Of a DNA stretch of 64,000 nucleotides, positions 1-10,346 are shown in pieces. Below the pieces are notes generated by a model. The model was not told the DNA's origin and did not search any database. It was given only the letters and a program-made list of their open reading frames with translations. The DNA is from Podospora pseudocomata (Eukaryota > Ascomycota > Sordariomycetes > Sordariales > Podosporaceae). Position 1 is the first letter of the stretch, and every line of letters begins with the position of its first letter. A program made the position numbers and the translations under genes. Location of the stretch: NCBI RefSeq assembly GCF_035222375.1, contig NC_085888.1:1364001-1428000 (forward strand), written 5' to 3'.

Positions 1-1636
1 ATCGAGGTCGATTGTCCTGGCAAGCAAGGCTGCATCGCGCTGTGAATTCTCGACGTTATGATTGGCTCAAGATATCCAGCCTTGTAAGTGGTTGTCTTGG
101 CGACAGCCGAGGCTCCAGTTCCTACGGTTTTTGACAAGGCTCCCAGACCATTATTGTACCGTTCCTCTGCTCTCACTGTCAGTTATTTTTGTTTATTCGG
201 CTTGACTAGATGGGATATTTATGCTTGTATTGGCGGCGCATAGGCAATAGAAGCCTTGCGGTGACGTTGTTACGCAATAAAGCTCTGAAACAGTGCTCAA
301 GCAAAGTTGTTGGCCCATTGCGCAAAATGATACTGTTTGGCTATCTATGTTGCCTGCAAAGTAAAGAACTGGCCTTGACGAACTGAAAAGATGACACAAC
401 ATGTAGCCGTGAATTATCCCGTACAGGAGTGAGAGTTACATATGGTGTCTCACCAACCACATCACCATTTTCGCCCTCAACTAAAGCTTTTGAATATAAC
501 CTTCTCAAATACCATGCACCGGAAACTTGAGCATGGAGGCGGGGCTTGCATTTGCGCGCAGACAACAACATCAACACCATATAAATGGAGGGGTCCTATC
601 ACGCTCGAGCGTACATTTGTACTGCAAATTGAATGAGATAAAACCCTGGGTTTCAGCAGTTGTGGTTGGAAATGTGGTCGATGACGTGGTCGACGATGTG
701 GGGCGGATATTGGAGTTTCCCGGCCCCCATTGCCTTCAATTTCTCCATCAATATCGTGCTGTCAGATTATGAGGAGAGTTGCGGGTCGTTTTAGTTTCTG
801 GTTGTCCATTTTAAGCTGATACAATTGTCATGTTTAACGGCACGTCGTTTCTTGGAGGTTTGAACAACATGTGCGCCTACCAGCTCTCATGCCTTTGCTT
901 CCAGCTTGGTACCCACAGCATCCACAGTACCTGAAAACACAAGACCTGTCTGGGATCCCCTTGACGTATAGTCGAGTGGCATTTTCCTTGCCGCATCGGA
1001 GCTGCTGCACATTGCCATATATCACCCACCAATCCAGGAGAAGAGCAGCGCGGATTAAGCCTTGGTTTCACTACAACTAATGGTTTGCCCAACACGATAG
1101 ACGTTGGCAATTTTTGGACAGATGAGAAACGGCTGTTGCGTTCTTCTTACTGCTCGCAATCATGTCCCCTCATTGTCCTAGGAGACAGACCTCACATCCG
1201 ATAGGCTGATAGCATTATCTCCATCTTCGTGTTTGGCCACCTGCTAGCATCTCAATGCCCAGTTCGGGTTTGACTCTCTCCAACAGGACGTCCAACGGGA
1301 CTCACCATATGCAGGCTTCCCTATCAAACCCAACTAGTTCTCCGCTCTTAGGTTTGGGCTGAGACAGATCTGGATTTTACGACGGCGAATGAACATGGAC
1401 ACGTGCTAAACGGCAGCACTCTATCTTTAGTAGAAAATGACCGCCTCTCGCAAGTAAAACTATCAACTGCAACCCCCAAATTGGTCAACAGCTATTGCTT
1501 CGCACCAGCAGTTACACTTCCTGTTCTTGAAGTGCCTTTCTTGAAAACGATACAGCCAAAAGCTTATTTCTGTGTTCGAGGTTCCTACACTGTGTTGACA
1601 CCGGCATATACTTACCACCGTTCTAGATTCTATAGG
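1..1636. other. left-edge region without a supported gene
   Basis: I see no convincing coding region. The open frames here are short, lack family-like motifs and overlap on both strands. No tRNA, LTR or long repeat was recognised. A gene entering from outside the window cannot be excluded. Confidence 0.4.
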
Positions 1637-1884
1637 ATGGAAACCCCAACTCGCGAACCAGAACAGAGTACCCCCGGGGCTCCCAAGAAAAAGACACCAG
1701 ATCTGGTGGCTGTGTCGCCGGTTCATTGTGCCTTTTCGGAGCCACAAACAAATGCGAGTAAGTGTCATACTCTCAGCTTCGTTTGTAATAATCTTCTTGG
1801 TGTTCATACATATGTCCTCGCCAAGTAGATTCCTGGACTGACTCCTGTGCAGCACCAACAACTGAGATTCCTTCGCACGACTGA
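1637..1884 (+). CDS. possible two-exon micro-gene, about 50 aa
   Basis: An ATG at 1637 opens a 40-codon Pro/Thr/Lys-rich frame ending in a consensus donor (GTAAGT at 1758). A CTGAC branch-like site and a TGCAG acceptor at 1848-1852 lead to a second exon (1853-1884) that joins in phase and stops after ten codons. The predicted protein is polar, with no membrane segment or recognised domain. The well-formed intron is the only real support; the frame is short enough to arise by chance. It could be a small conserved protein, a 5' exon of something larger, or nothing. Confidence 0.22.
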
Positions 1885-4040
1885 CTACCCATGGTAGGCG
1901 GAGAGGAGACAGTGGGCGGGCAGGAGACGGCGGGCGGTGAGAAGAGCCCCTAACAGGGACAACAGCGCGGACTGGAAGAACAGGGCGATCGATGAGAGGA
2001 AGATCAATGGGGAGGATGAGATGAACCGGGAGAAGGAAATACCCTGACTGTACCGCATCCTTCTTTGCTTGTATAGGTAACCAAATCAGCTGTAGGCCAA
2101 TACAGCATGGACGCGATGCAAACAACACGAGACGCTCTCTCCCCACGTGGATATGCACATCATTTGACCTCCAAACATAATATATGGTGGTGATCCATCA
2201 TATTTCCTCCGTCATCACGCACGCGACCCAAGGGCACCGGGCCATGCGTGATGCGTGCCAGGTTTCGGGTGGACAGGTTCCAGCAACTTGACGGCATAGC
2301 GTAAATTATCCCAAGCACGCCGGGTTCCCTTCACGCAGGCGGTTATATAATTGTATCCAGACTATTTCAATTTTCTCGAGGATGGTCGGTTGAAGTTGTC
2401 GACTTCGGAGTAGGCGCTTGCGAATTCTCGGGGTGACCGCCGGGCCAATTTGTGTTGGCGGACCTGCGGTTTTGGAGGCCGCCGGGACGCTTCGTCTCTG
2501 TCGCGCGGCAACTGAGTATTAGAGATGTACGTATTCGAAACCCTAGGCGCGGAGCTGGATTTCGGCAGTGTTACGAGCAGGCAGAGTGGTGCGCCGGCGG
2601 AGGGGCGCGGGGGTTGTCGAGCGGGATTTCGGCAGCGGCACGAGAACGCCGCGGGCAGCGGGGGTTGTCTGGATAGAACGGGAGTTTCTTAGGGTTAGCA
2701 GGTACTGGCTAACAGATAGTCTCAGAGCAGGAGTGTAGTCCTGGTAGGCTAGTGTTGGCCTTTGGGGTGCCCCTTGCTGAGCTGGACGCAAGGCTGAGCG
2801 AAGCTGCGCCATTGCTTTCATCTCGATTGAAGGCGAGAAGATTGTGAAAGTGAGGTCCCTTTGGGTAGACAGAACATCGCAGCTGTCGTCGTTTCATCCG
2901 CGGTGTGCATCACGGTGTGCCGGAATTCGAAGGTAGTGCGCTTGCGTGGTGTCTCCAGCGGCCATTTTTTCAGGGCGCCCCATCAGGCGCACACACTGGC
3001 ATAGCTTCAGCTGCGGGGTACCTGATGGATGGAAAATGCGAAGACGACTTTTTAAACATGCAGGCGATCATGGAATATATGTGGTTGCACTCCATGCAAT
3101 CACCAAACCAAGGACTAGAACCAACGATCGGCATAAATCATGCATCTACCAGCGACCGAGTTGCATTGGGAAGTAAATCATCGTCCCTCCATCATCACCC
3201 GCGTGCCCCTGACATGGGTTAAGGTTGTACCAATGGAGAAGTCATCATTCTTCTGTGACAGGAACATCACACCCTGACTTCAACAACCCATCTCAACAGA
3301 CAATATCACTTCTCACCGGCACTGAAACACATAGCAAGTGCCATACAAATCGATGAAGATACTACGTAACTGGCTTATTTATTTTCAATAAAGCCCTTAA
3401 AACCCTGTGTTACCGCTGTGCAGCCCCGAGTTGGGATTAGGGTTGTATATGAGTCTTGAGCGACGCCATTCTATCACTCGCCTCCATGAACAAACCACCC
3501 TCACCGCATTTTGTCTAATACAGAATGCAGTGAAAGCCTTTGCTCAGAAATACAGGCTTTAATGGTATATTTCTCTGTTGATTGTTGTCTATGGGCCAAT
3601 GGAGGGCATATTTGCACGCGCGCCACCACCTGCAAGAGCCTCATTGCCAGGGTTTTATTTGCGATGTCTCCTATTGCCCGGCCTTGAATTTCCAGGCCAA
3701 CTCCCAGGCTTTCAACTAACTGGGTGCAAGTAGGTGTGGCTGGGAGTGGTAATGTGGTTGATGAAGTGCAAGTCAGGATGTATATAACCATAACCCCCGG
3801 GGGGAAACACACAGCTGTAATTTCTCCAGTAGAAAGACAGGTGGCTTACGTTTAATTTGTGGGTGGTTCAAATGGCCTGTTCGATTGCCCGAAGGTTGAT
3901 TGAAGACGACGAGGTTGGTGATCGTGCGTGACGGTGGAGTGTAGCCTAGACATGTGACAAGTAGTACAGCTGGGCACTGTCGGATGAAGAATATACACAA
4001 GATGGCTTGGTTCTCCCAATTCTCGATGCGAATAAAGCCA
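1885..4040. other. gene-poor region
   Basis: No gene supported. A GC-rich patch at about 2400-2700 holds an imperfect direct repeat (listed separately). Open frames on both strands are short and compositionally odd. The right end probably contains the 3' untranslated region of the amine oxidase. Confidence 0.4.
2557..2669. repeat. imperfect direct repeat in a GC-rich patch
   Basis: Two units begin with the same twelve bases (GGATTTCGGCAG at 2557 and 2624), continue with similar ACGAG segments and end with GGGGGTTGTC. They are offset by 67 bases and differ in the middle. Function unknown; it may be a decayed tandem duplication. Confidence 0.5.
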
Positions 4041-5550
4041 TCACCTCCCTTCCTCCCGCAACGCCTTCACCACCTCCTCACCGCCTCGGATCCCGCTCCT
4101 GACAGCCCCATCCATATACCCCTTCCAAACCAGACTGGTCTCCGTGCCCACAAAGTGTACCCTCCGCCACGGCTCCCTCAGCGGATTGACCGTCACCTCC
4201 CCTAACTCAGTCAACACCCCCGGACCCATCACTGCAGTCGGCGCGCCATCCGCATACTGGTTCCTCTTCCAGGCAATCTCATGCACCTGAATCGGCTCCG
4301 GCACCTTCGCCCCTTTCAACACCCCCGACCCCTCAAACACCTGCTTAAACTGCGCCCAAACCTTCTCCCTCCTGACCTTTTGGGCGTACTTGGACAGTTC
4401 CCTTGCAGGATCACCCACGATGAAGCAAGTGATGGACCACTGGTTGTCCTCCGGCACGGAAGTCTCCCTCGTAAAAGAGACATGCCCAGAAAGCGGTGCC
4501 TCAAATGTCCCAGAGAGCCCGGCCTTACGCCACCATGGAATAGCCCAGACATATATGATCTTGCCGTACGCGCCGATGGCTGTACCCTCTGCCAGGATGG
4601 ATTTGGATGGCGGCAGCGCGGGGGAGAAGGAAATGGTCGGGTACAGAGCGCTGGGCAGAGAGACCACCGCGCGCGCGGCCCTGAATGTCTTGTTGGCGGT
4701 CGTGACAACTTCCACACCGGCCGCAGACTGGCTAACGGATTTGACAACGCTGGTGAGGTGGATGGACCCGGAGGGCAGCTGGGCGGCGAGATATTTGGAG
4801 ATTGTCTGCGTGCCTTTGTTGGCGCGGAGATATTGGCCACCGTCGGGGCCATCAGAGACGAGGTTGAGGATTCCGGTTCCGCTCTTGAAGTAGTTGATCA
4901 TGAACAGCGCGCTGACCTCGTCACCTTCTACCCCTAGGAGAGCACGCGCCAGGTAGGTAGCGATGATGGGTGTCGAAGGGGACTCCAGGAGCTCTTTGCA
5001 GTACTCTGCAAAAGTCAGGCTGTCCAGCCGTTTGGCGTCGGGCCCGGTGATGGGATCTTCCAGGTCGGAAGTATCAGTCACTTTTCGCAGAGCGCCAAAG
5101 AGGACAGCAAAGGCTGCGGCTTCTTCTTCGTCAACCTAGGTTTGTGTCAGAACAAGCACGGCGACAGTCGGTTGGGCTGCTTGTGTTAGGGGCGCTTACG
5201 AAGAGTTGACCGAAAGGAACAGAGATATAGCTGCCGTCTTCAATCTGCCGAAGGGTGTTGCCCTCATCCAATTGCTTTTCAGGTTTCAGGCCAGCCTCGA
5301 GGAATAACTTGTAGATCTCGGATTGACTGCTATCGTTGATCCAGGCAGCGCCAAGGTCATTGACGCCTTTGCCCTGGCTCGAGGATTGCACCGACAGCGT
5401 CTTGCCGCCCACACGATCAAGAGCCTCCAGAACAATAACGGAGAAACCTGCATGTTGGACCTTGACAGCTGTTTGAAGACCGCTGAGCCCGGCGCCAACA
5501 ACTATCACATCGTACTGTTTGTGGTTGGTGAGCTGAATCTGGTCGGACAT
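4041..5550 (-). CDS. flavin-containing monoamine oxidase
   Basis: Predicted FAD-dependent amine oxidase of 481 aa, oxidatively deaminating an unknown amine. Exon 1 (5550-5200) encodes the dinucleotide-binding fold: residues 15-24 are V-I-V-V-G-A-G-L-S-G, followed by an Ile/Val-rich strand ending in E-A and the R-V-G-G-K-T motif. A 64-base intron (5136-5199, GTAAGC...CCTAG) is removed in phase 0. Exon 2 (5135-4041) carries the substrate domain and the C-terminal FAD motif with H-F-V-G-T-E and G-Y-M-D-G-A. No C-terminal signal for membrane anchoring and no obvious cysteine for covalent flavin in the usual C-terminal position are visible. It is about 30 kb from the polyketide cluster and I did not see the cluster promoter element upstream, so I treat it as unrelated. 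Confidence 0.9.
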
Positions 5551-6089
5551 TGCGAAAGAATAAATGGCGTAGAGACTTCAACAAAAGAAAATCGTGTTGA
5601 AGCTTGAAAAATCTCGAGGCCATACTGTTGCCATGTCGTTATTTAAATGGTAAGCCCTTCGGAGGAGACTCAGTAATCGCCTGCATAATGCCAATGTCTT
5701 GCGATGCGAGGCGGCCGAAGATGCGACGCCGAGATACAACCAACAGACAATTTTCCACTTGCTGTCATCCTCCCTCGTGTCAGCCAGGGAAGCCTGACCT
5801 GGATGGTTGAAAGGCCGAGCGATAACAGTTCTCACGCTCACCCGCGGCCTGCGAGCTTTTGGAGTGACCGTATCTGGAAAGGCATGTCGAAGGAGAGGAA
5901 AGATCCAAGTTTTCTAGCCAAGACAACCAATACAGATCCATCGGCACCCGCGGCGGCCGTGGGCACCCTCTCGCAGGTGCTCATGCATGGGCGTTACACC
6001 AGATGTGCCCAAGGGGCAAAGCACATGGACTTCATACAGCCTTTGGATGCGAGCAAAAAGTTGAATGATCAGTTCATTCGAGGACAGCC
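5551..6089. other. intergenic: amine oxidase promoter side
   Basis: Lies between the start of the amine oxidase and the stop of the JmjC-like gene, both on the minus strand. An open plus frame at 5704-6135 has no motif and overlaps the end of the JmjC gene. Nothing else seen. Confidence 0.5.
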
Positions 6090-7133
6090 TCACCTAAACC
6101 ACCAGTTTACACTCCCGTTCAGATCGCCTTTGTAATCCACGCTTTTCACGCTGTGCCACCATCCTTTGGGAATAAAAAGCGAATCCCCCTGAGATACATC
6201 AACCTCCATCATCTCCTCTGGTGCTTCCTCGGTCCAGACCTTTTTTGTCAGCAAGGTCCTCTCTTCACCTTGCATCATTTCGTCCCCGCGAATGGTTGAG
6301 CTCCCCGTCTGTCCCAGTTCTGCTTGAACCTTGCGGAATAGACTCTTGCCGAGGCCTGGTGGTAGAAGCCTGATCACCTTTCCTCCATAGATCTGACAGA
6401 AGTAATTCGGATTTGGATCACAGTGCCATGGTGTGTAGGTTGGCTCTAACCCGAGCCAAATACTGGAACCATACACGTCGCCCTTGCCCGCCTTGAGAAC
6501 AATCTCTGGTGTCGCCACATCGTCTTGGAGAGTGGCCGGCAAGTCAGATATCGGAGCCTGTGCGATGTAGAGCTGAGTGACGCGCTGGAATGAAACCTTG
6601 ACAGCATTGTAGCGCAGCGCAGCAGACATGAGGGAAATTGGTGCCTCGAAGCGGAGGAAGCGGTGGTGTTCGTCGTACTCATCGCCCAATTGTTGTTTGA
6701 TGTCATGAAGGTAAGACGAAAGCCACAGATGGGGCCAACCTGTTTGTGTTTTGGCCATCCAGCTGATGAACCGGTCCACATTGTCGCCATCGAAGCCTCT
6801 GGGACGCCATGTGGGAACCGTGAGCTCATACGGGGCCATTTTAACGTCGAATGGATGAGTGAAATGCTCGGAAAGAGCTACAGCTGTCTTGTTTATTGTC
6901 CTGGGCACTGGGTGGAATTCGAACCACTTTGTCATGGCTTGCGAGGCCTCTTGCTGCCCTTTGATGAGCAGAGGCTCATTCTTCTCCATGGCTTGCTTCC
7001 GAAATTCTTCCACCCCGATGGGCCCCTGGATCTGACGCGCAGCACATAGTGATCTGCTTGAGGCTGGTAGAAAAGACGTCCTGCAAGACCTTGTGAAAGG
7101 CAGCCGGGGAATTTGGTGAAGTGTACAGCGCAT
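6090..7133 (-). CDS. JmjC/cupin_8-like Fe(II)/2-oxoglutarate oxygenase, probably mitochondrial
   Basis: An uninterrupted frame of 347 aa from the chosen ATG at 7133. The frame is open to an earlier ATG at 7301 (403 aa), but the shorter start gives an Arg/Ser-rich, acid-free N terminus typical of a mitochondrial presequence. The cupin core shows the metal triad: His and Asp in W-H-C-D-P-N-P-N (H237, D239) and a distal His in G-W-W-H-S (H327). This fits the JmjC/cupin_8 group of hydroxylases (HSPBAP1/TYW5-like architecture). No PHD or other chromatin-reading domain is present, so a histone demethylase role is unlikely. It shares a divergent promoter of about 490 bases with the casein kinase beta gene. 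Substrate unknown. Confidence 0.8.
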   Translation of the reverse strand: MRCTLHQIPRLPFTRSCRTSFLPASSRSLCAARQIQGPIGVEEFRKQAMEKNEPLLIKGQQEASQAMTKWFEFHPVPRTINKTAVALSEHFTHPFDVKMAPYELTVPTWRPRGFDGDNVDRFISWMAKTQTGWPHLWLSSYLHDIKQQLGDEYDEHHRFLRFEAPISLMSAALRYNAVKVSFQRVTQLYIAQAPISDLPATLQDDVATPEIVLKAGKGDVYGSSIWLGLEPTYTPWHCDPNPNYFCQIYGGKVIRLLPPGLGKSLFRKVQAELGQTGSSTIRGDEMMQGEERTLLTKKVWTEEAPEEMMEVDVSQGDSLFIPKGWWHSVKSVDYKGDLNGSVNWWFR

Positions 7134-7623
7134 GGTCAGCGGCTGAGAATGAAGAGCTGACTTGGTCTTCATCATTTGCCAGCAGGCTGGCATCAGATTG
7201 GCGACCTGCGATTGGATGGAGGGGCTGGAGCGAGAGAAACGCGGTGGCACGTGACCGCTTACCGACCTCTTGGGACTGACACCTCGCCTTTCAGGCCGCA
7301 ATCAGCGCGGGGCTATTGCGAAGGTGGGGCCCACAGAAGGGCCCAAGGCTTCCTATCGGAAATGAGGCTTTGACGACTTCTGAAGCAACCACAAGCAAGC
7401 ATCGTCCCACCGCTCCCTGCAGCATCCCAGCCCAAACCGACGCGCAACAGCATAGTCAATAATGATCAGAACATAGAATATCTCGAGATCAACTCTCCCA
7501 ACGTCCTCCCGCGACGAGACTACTACCACCTCAAATAATACCTCTCTCAGTCACCAGGACAGAGCTGTCTGCGCGCGCAAAGCAGTTTCTGATCAAGTAA
7601 TTCCTAGCAAGCGAAAACACACC
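7134..7623. promoter_or_regulatory. divergent promoter, JmjC-like gene / CK2 beta
   Basis: About 490 bases between two divergent starts. The CK2 beta side is CT-rich with an A-rich stretch just before the ATG (cacaccATG). No specific operator recognised. Confidence 0.45.
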
Positions 7624-8708
7624 ATGTCGACCTCTTCCGGATCACCAGAGTCCTGGATCTCTTCCTTTTGCTCCCTCCTCGGCCACGAATACTTTGCCGA
7701 AGTGTCAGAGGACTTTATCGAAGATGACTTCAACCTCACTGGTCTTCAAAGCCAGGTGACTATGTACAAGGAGGCGCTGGAGGTGGGTAAAATGTTTGAC
7801 TATTGTTACTTTGAGCTGTAGGAGCCATGCTAATCAGGCGCGTGTTTCACCAGATGATTCTCGATGTTGAACCAGAAGACGATGAGGATGACGAGGACGA
7901 GGAAGAGGAGGACGAGGAGGACATTTCAGGAGATGGACGAGATGGTCTTGCCGGTCGCCATGAACGCCGACACCACAGCCGCATAGCTAGCGACCTATCG
8001 GTCATTGAGTCCTCGGCCGAGATGCTCTACGGCCTCATCCACCAGCGGTATATCTGTTCCAGGGCCGGCATCCAGCAAATGTCGGAAAAGTACGAGCTCA
8101 GTCACTTCGGAGTATGCCCCCGGACGAACTGCAACCAGACGAGAACGCTGCCAGTTGGCCTCTCGGATACGCCTGGTGAGGACACGGTCAAGCTCTTCTG
8201 CCCATCGTGTCTCGACGTCTATGTACCCCCTAACAGCCGATTCCAAACGGTCGATGGGGCCTTCTTTGGCCGCACCTTTGGCGCTCTCTTTCTTCTCACC
8301 TTCCCAGATTACGACTTGACAAAGTCAGGAGGCGAGCAGCTTGCGAACCTTACTCGGACTGACGAGTCGCTAAACATCAATGGCATGTGGGCGCGGAATA
8401 TTGCGCCTGGTCTGGGCAAAGGCAGGGTCTACGAGCCAAAGATTTATGGTTTCAGAGTTTCGGAACTGGCACGCTCCGGGCCACGAATGCAATGGCTGCG
8501 GAAAAAGCCAGAGGATATCACGGTGCTGGACGAAGCCCGTCACTTTGCTGAAGAGGATGGTGACTCGGATGACGATGACGAGAACATGAACATGAGTGGG
8601 AGACCGGTGGCCAGGAGACGTCGACCAGGAAATGCGAGGGTGAAGAGACAAGGGCAAAATGGGAGCCCCATGGCCACCGAGGCCAATGGCGCCGAATCGG
8701 AACTCTAG
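7624..8708 (+). CDS. ckb1: casein kinase II regulatory subunit beta
   Basis: Two exons (7624-7782 and 7854-8708) join in phase 0 to give 337 aa. The N terminus (S-W-I-S-S-F-C, then G-H-E-Y-F-A-E-V) and the E-D-F-I-E-D-D-F-N-L-T-G-L segment are diagnostic of CK2 beta. A fungal-type acidic insert of Asp/Glu follows at about residues 59-77. The zinc-binding dimerisation site is intact: C-x4-C (C-P-R-T-N-C) and C-x2-C (C-P-S-C), followed by the G-A-F-F-G segment. The C terminus is basic and acidic by turns, as in fungal homologues. The protein assembles with catalytic alpha subunits into the CK2 tetramer, acting in nucleus and cytoplasm. The intron (7783-7853) begins GTGGGT, slightly off consensus. 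Confidence 0.95.
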
Positions 8709-10346
8709 TTGGTTGGCATAACATGGCATAAGCATAAATCTTGAGCGAACGTTTTGTTTCTCTTCTTTCTGTTGCGAATCTGGAGTGCAGTGCTTGTAAC
8801 AAAACTGGCGTCAGCCATACAAGCAAGCATTCAAGCATGGTTAGGCGTTGTGCTCGGCTATTTCCCACCGTGAGACTGGGAAACGACGTCTGTTGGCGGC
8901 CAGCAGATTGTAGACAGCGTTGGATGCTGGATGGTTGGTTTGGTTTTGGGATGTAATGGGAGTATTGGGCAATGATAGACAATTGAAGGCAATTATTTCT
9001 ACAAGAGGGAAAGATCTGAATTTGATTCTTGGGGTTTGCTAGTGCTGGTTGTTGTTGTTATCTGCTTGCATGTATACTCCATAGGTCCTATCAGATGTTT
9101 ATCTTTTATGAACAAGTGCGTAAGTCGAAGTCGACTTTGATCCACCGAGTAAGCGGAAATTTGGGATTTTTGTGGCTTGACGCCTTGCAATGTGTGGCTC
9201 AACTACACTAAAATCAAGCATTCATCTGCCGCTCCAGCTGTGGCTTGTTTCCCCACATTCGCTTGACAGTTCGGGGTTGTGGGGCCGACAAAGCCAAACC
9301 ATACTTTTTCTCCACCGCACCTCATCCCTCCCCAACCCTCTGGCTCCGCTCGCCCTGAGCCATTGATCTGCCGCTGTTTCCTGCAGTATTGGATACACTG
9401 CATGCCAATGAGTCACTCGCCGTATGGCCTCGTCATGTCAAGCTTGTTGAAAGCTTCCACGAAGGGCGGAGGCTGAGCAATGGCATGTCATCCCTCATCC
9501 CACATCAGAACCCCATTGCTGATCAAGAGCTCTAGCCAGGTCCATGGTGGGGTCAGCCCTTTGTTACATTGGCAGGGATGGCGAGGAACATGGCACCACG
9601 GGAGGGAAATCCAGCTTCACGCTCCCCAATGATATTTCCGGCGCAAAACATCAACACAAGTTGCCACCCCACTCACATGTTCGCTCCCGCTTGTCAATGC
9701 CCGTCCAACACCGACAACACCACACAACACTGTGGGTCTCTCGGGCCAAGGCCACGCGGGCTCAACGGCCCAACAGGCAGCGAGAAACAACAACATGGAC
9801 TGCATCTGTGGAAGAAAGGTCGACTAATGTGGACTTGATAAACATCTCCTCCCCCACCTCCCGACGTTGAGCTGCCTAACTTGGGATCCTACGCCCTCGT
9901 GGCCCTCCCCCATTTAGTGGGTGGGTACTATTCCTGCAGGCTCTCTTGAGCCCCAAAAGAACCTTGTCCGTTTCATCGGATAACGAGCCGTCAGTGTTGC
10001 AGTTGGAGCTCAGTAGCATTCAATGGTCAAGCTCGATTGGTAATTATTAATGATGGGATGGGTGCCAAGCGCCCATTAGTCTCCTTTTTTCTTCCCTTCC
10101 TCGGACAGATTCTTTCGAGAAGCTTTTTCCCAAACTGTCACGCTGCTTGTGGCAGACTGTCCCTCCTTTGTTAACGTTGTTCTCTCTCTGTTACTTCTCC
10201 AACTTCTCCATTTCGAAGACCTACGCACCTGCCCAGCAAACTCTTCAAGGGTTACCGCTTCATAAACTGTTCACCTCCAGGCCCTAGGTCTGGGGGGATT
10301 CAGTTCGCTGAGTTTTACTATTGCCACCGGAAACTTTTTTCCCAAG
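8709..10346. other. long intergenic region, CK2 beta 3' side and PDR transporter promoter
   Basis: About 1.6 kb with no supported gene; open frames on both strands are short and low complexity. The last 270 bases are pyrimidine-rich (10080-10260), as in fungal core promoters, and lead to the transporter ATG. I did not recognise a classical drug-response element by eye. Confidence 0.5.

Noticed and set aside
1463-2158. 231-codon minus frame
   Set aside because: Low-complexity Arg/Pro/Ser composition, no motif, and it overlaps the better supported plus-strand micro-gene.
4281-4937. Long plus and minus alternative frames inside the amine oxidase, and similar ones inside the PKS, ABC transporter and acidic protein genes
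   Set aside because: Shadows of GC-rich coding sequence; the true frames carry family motifs.
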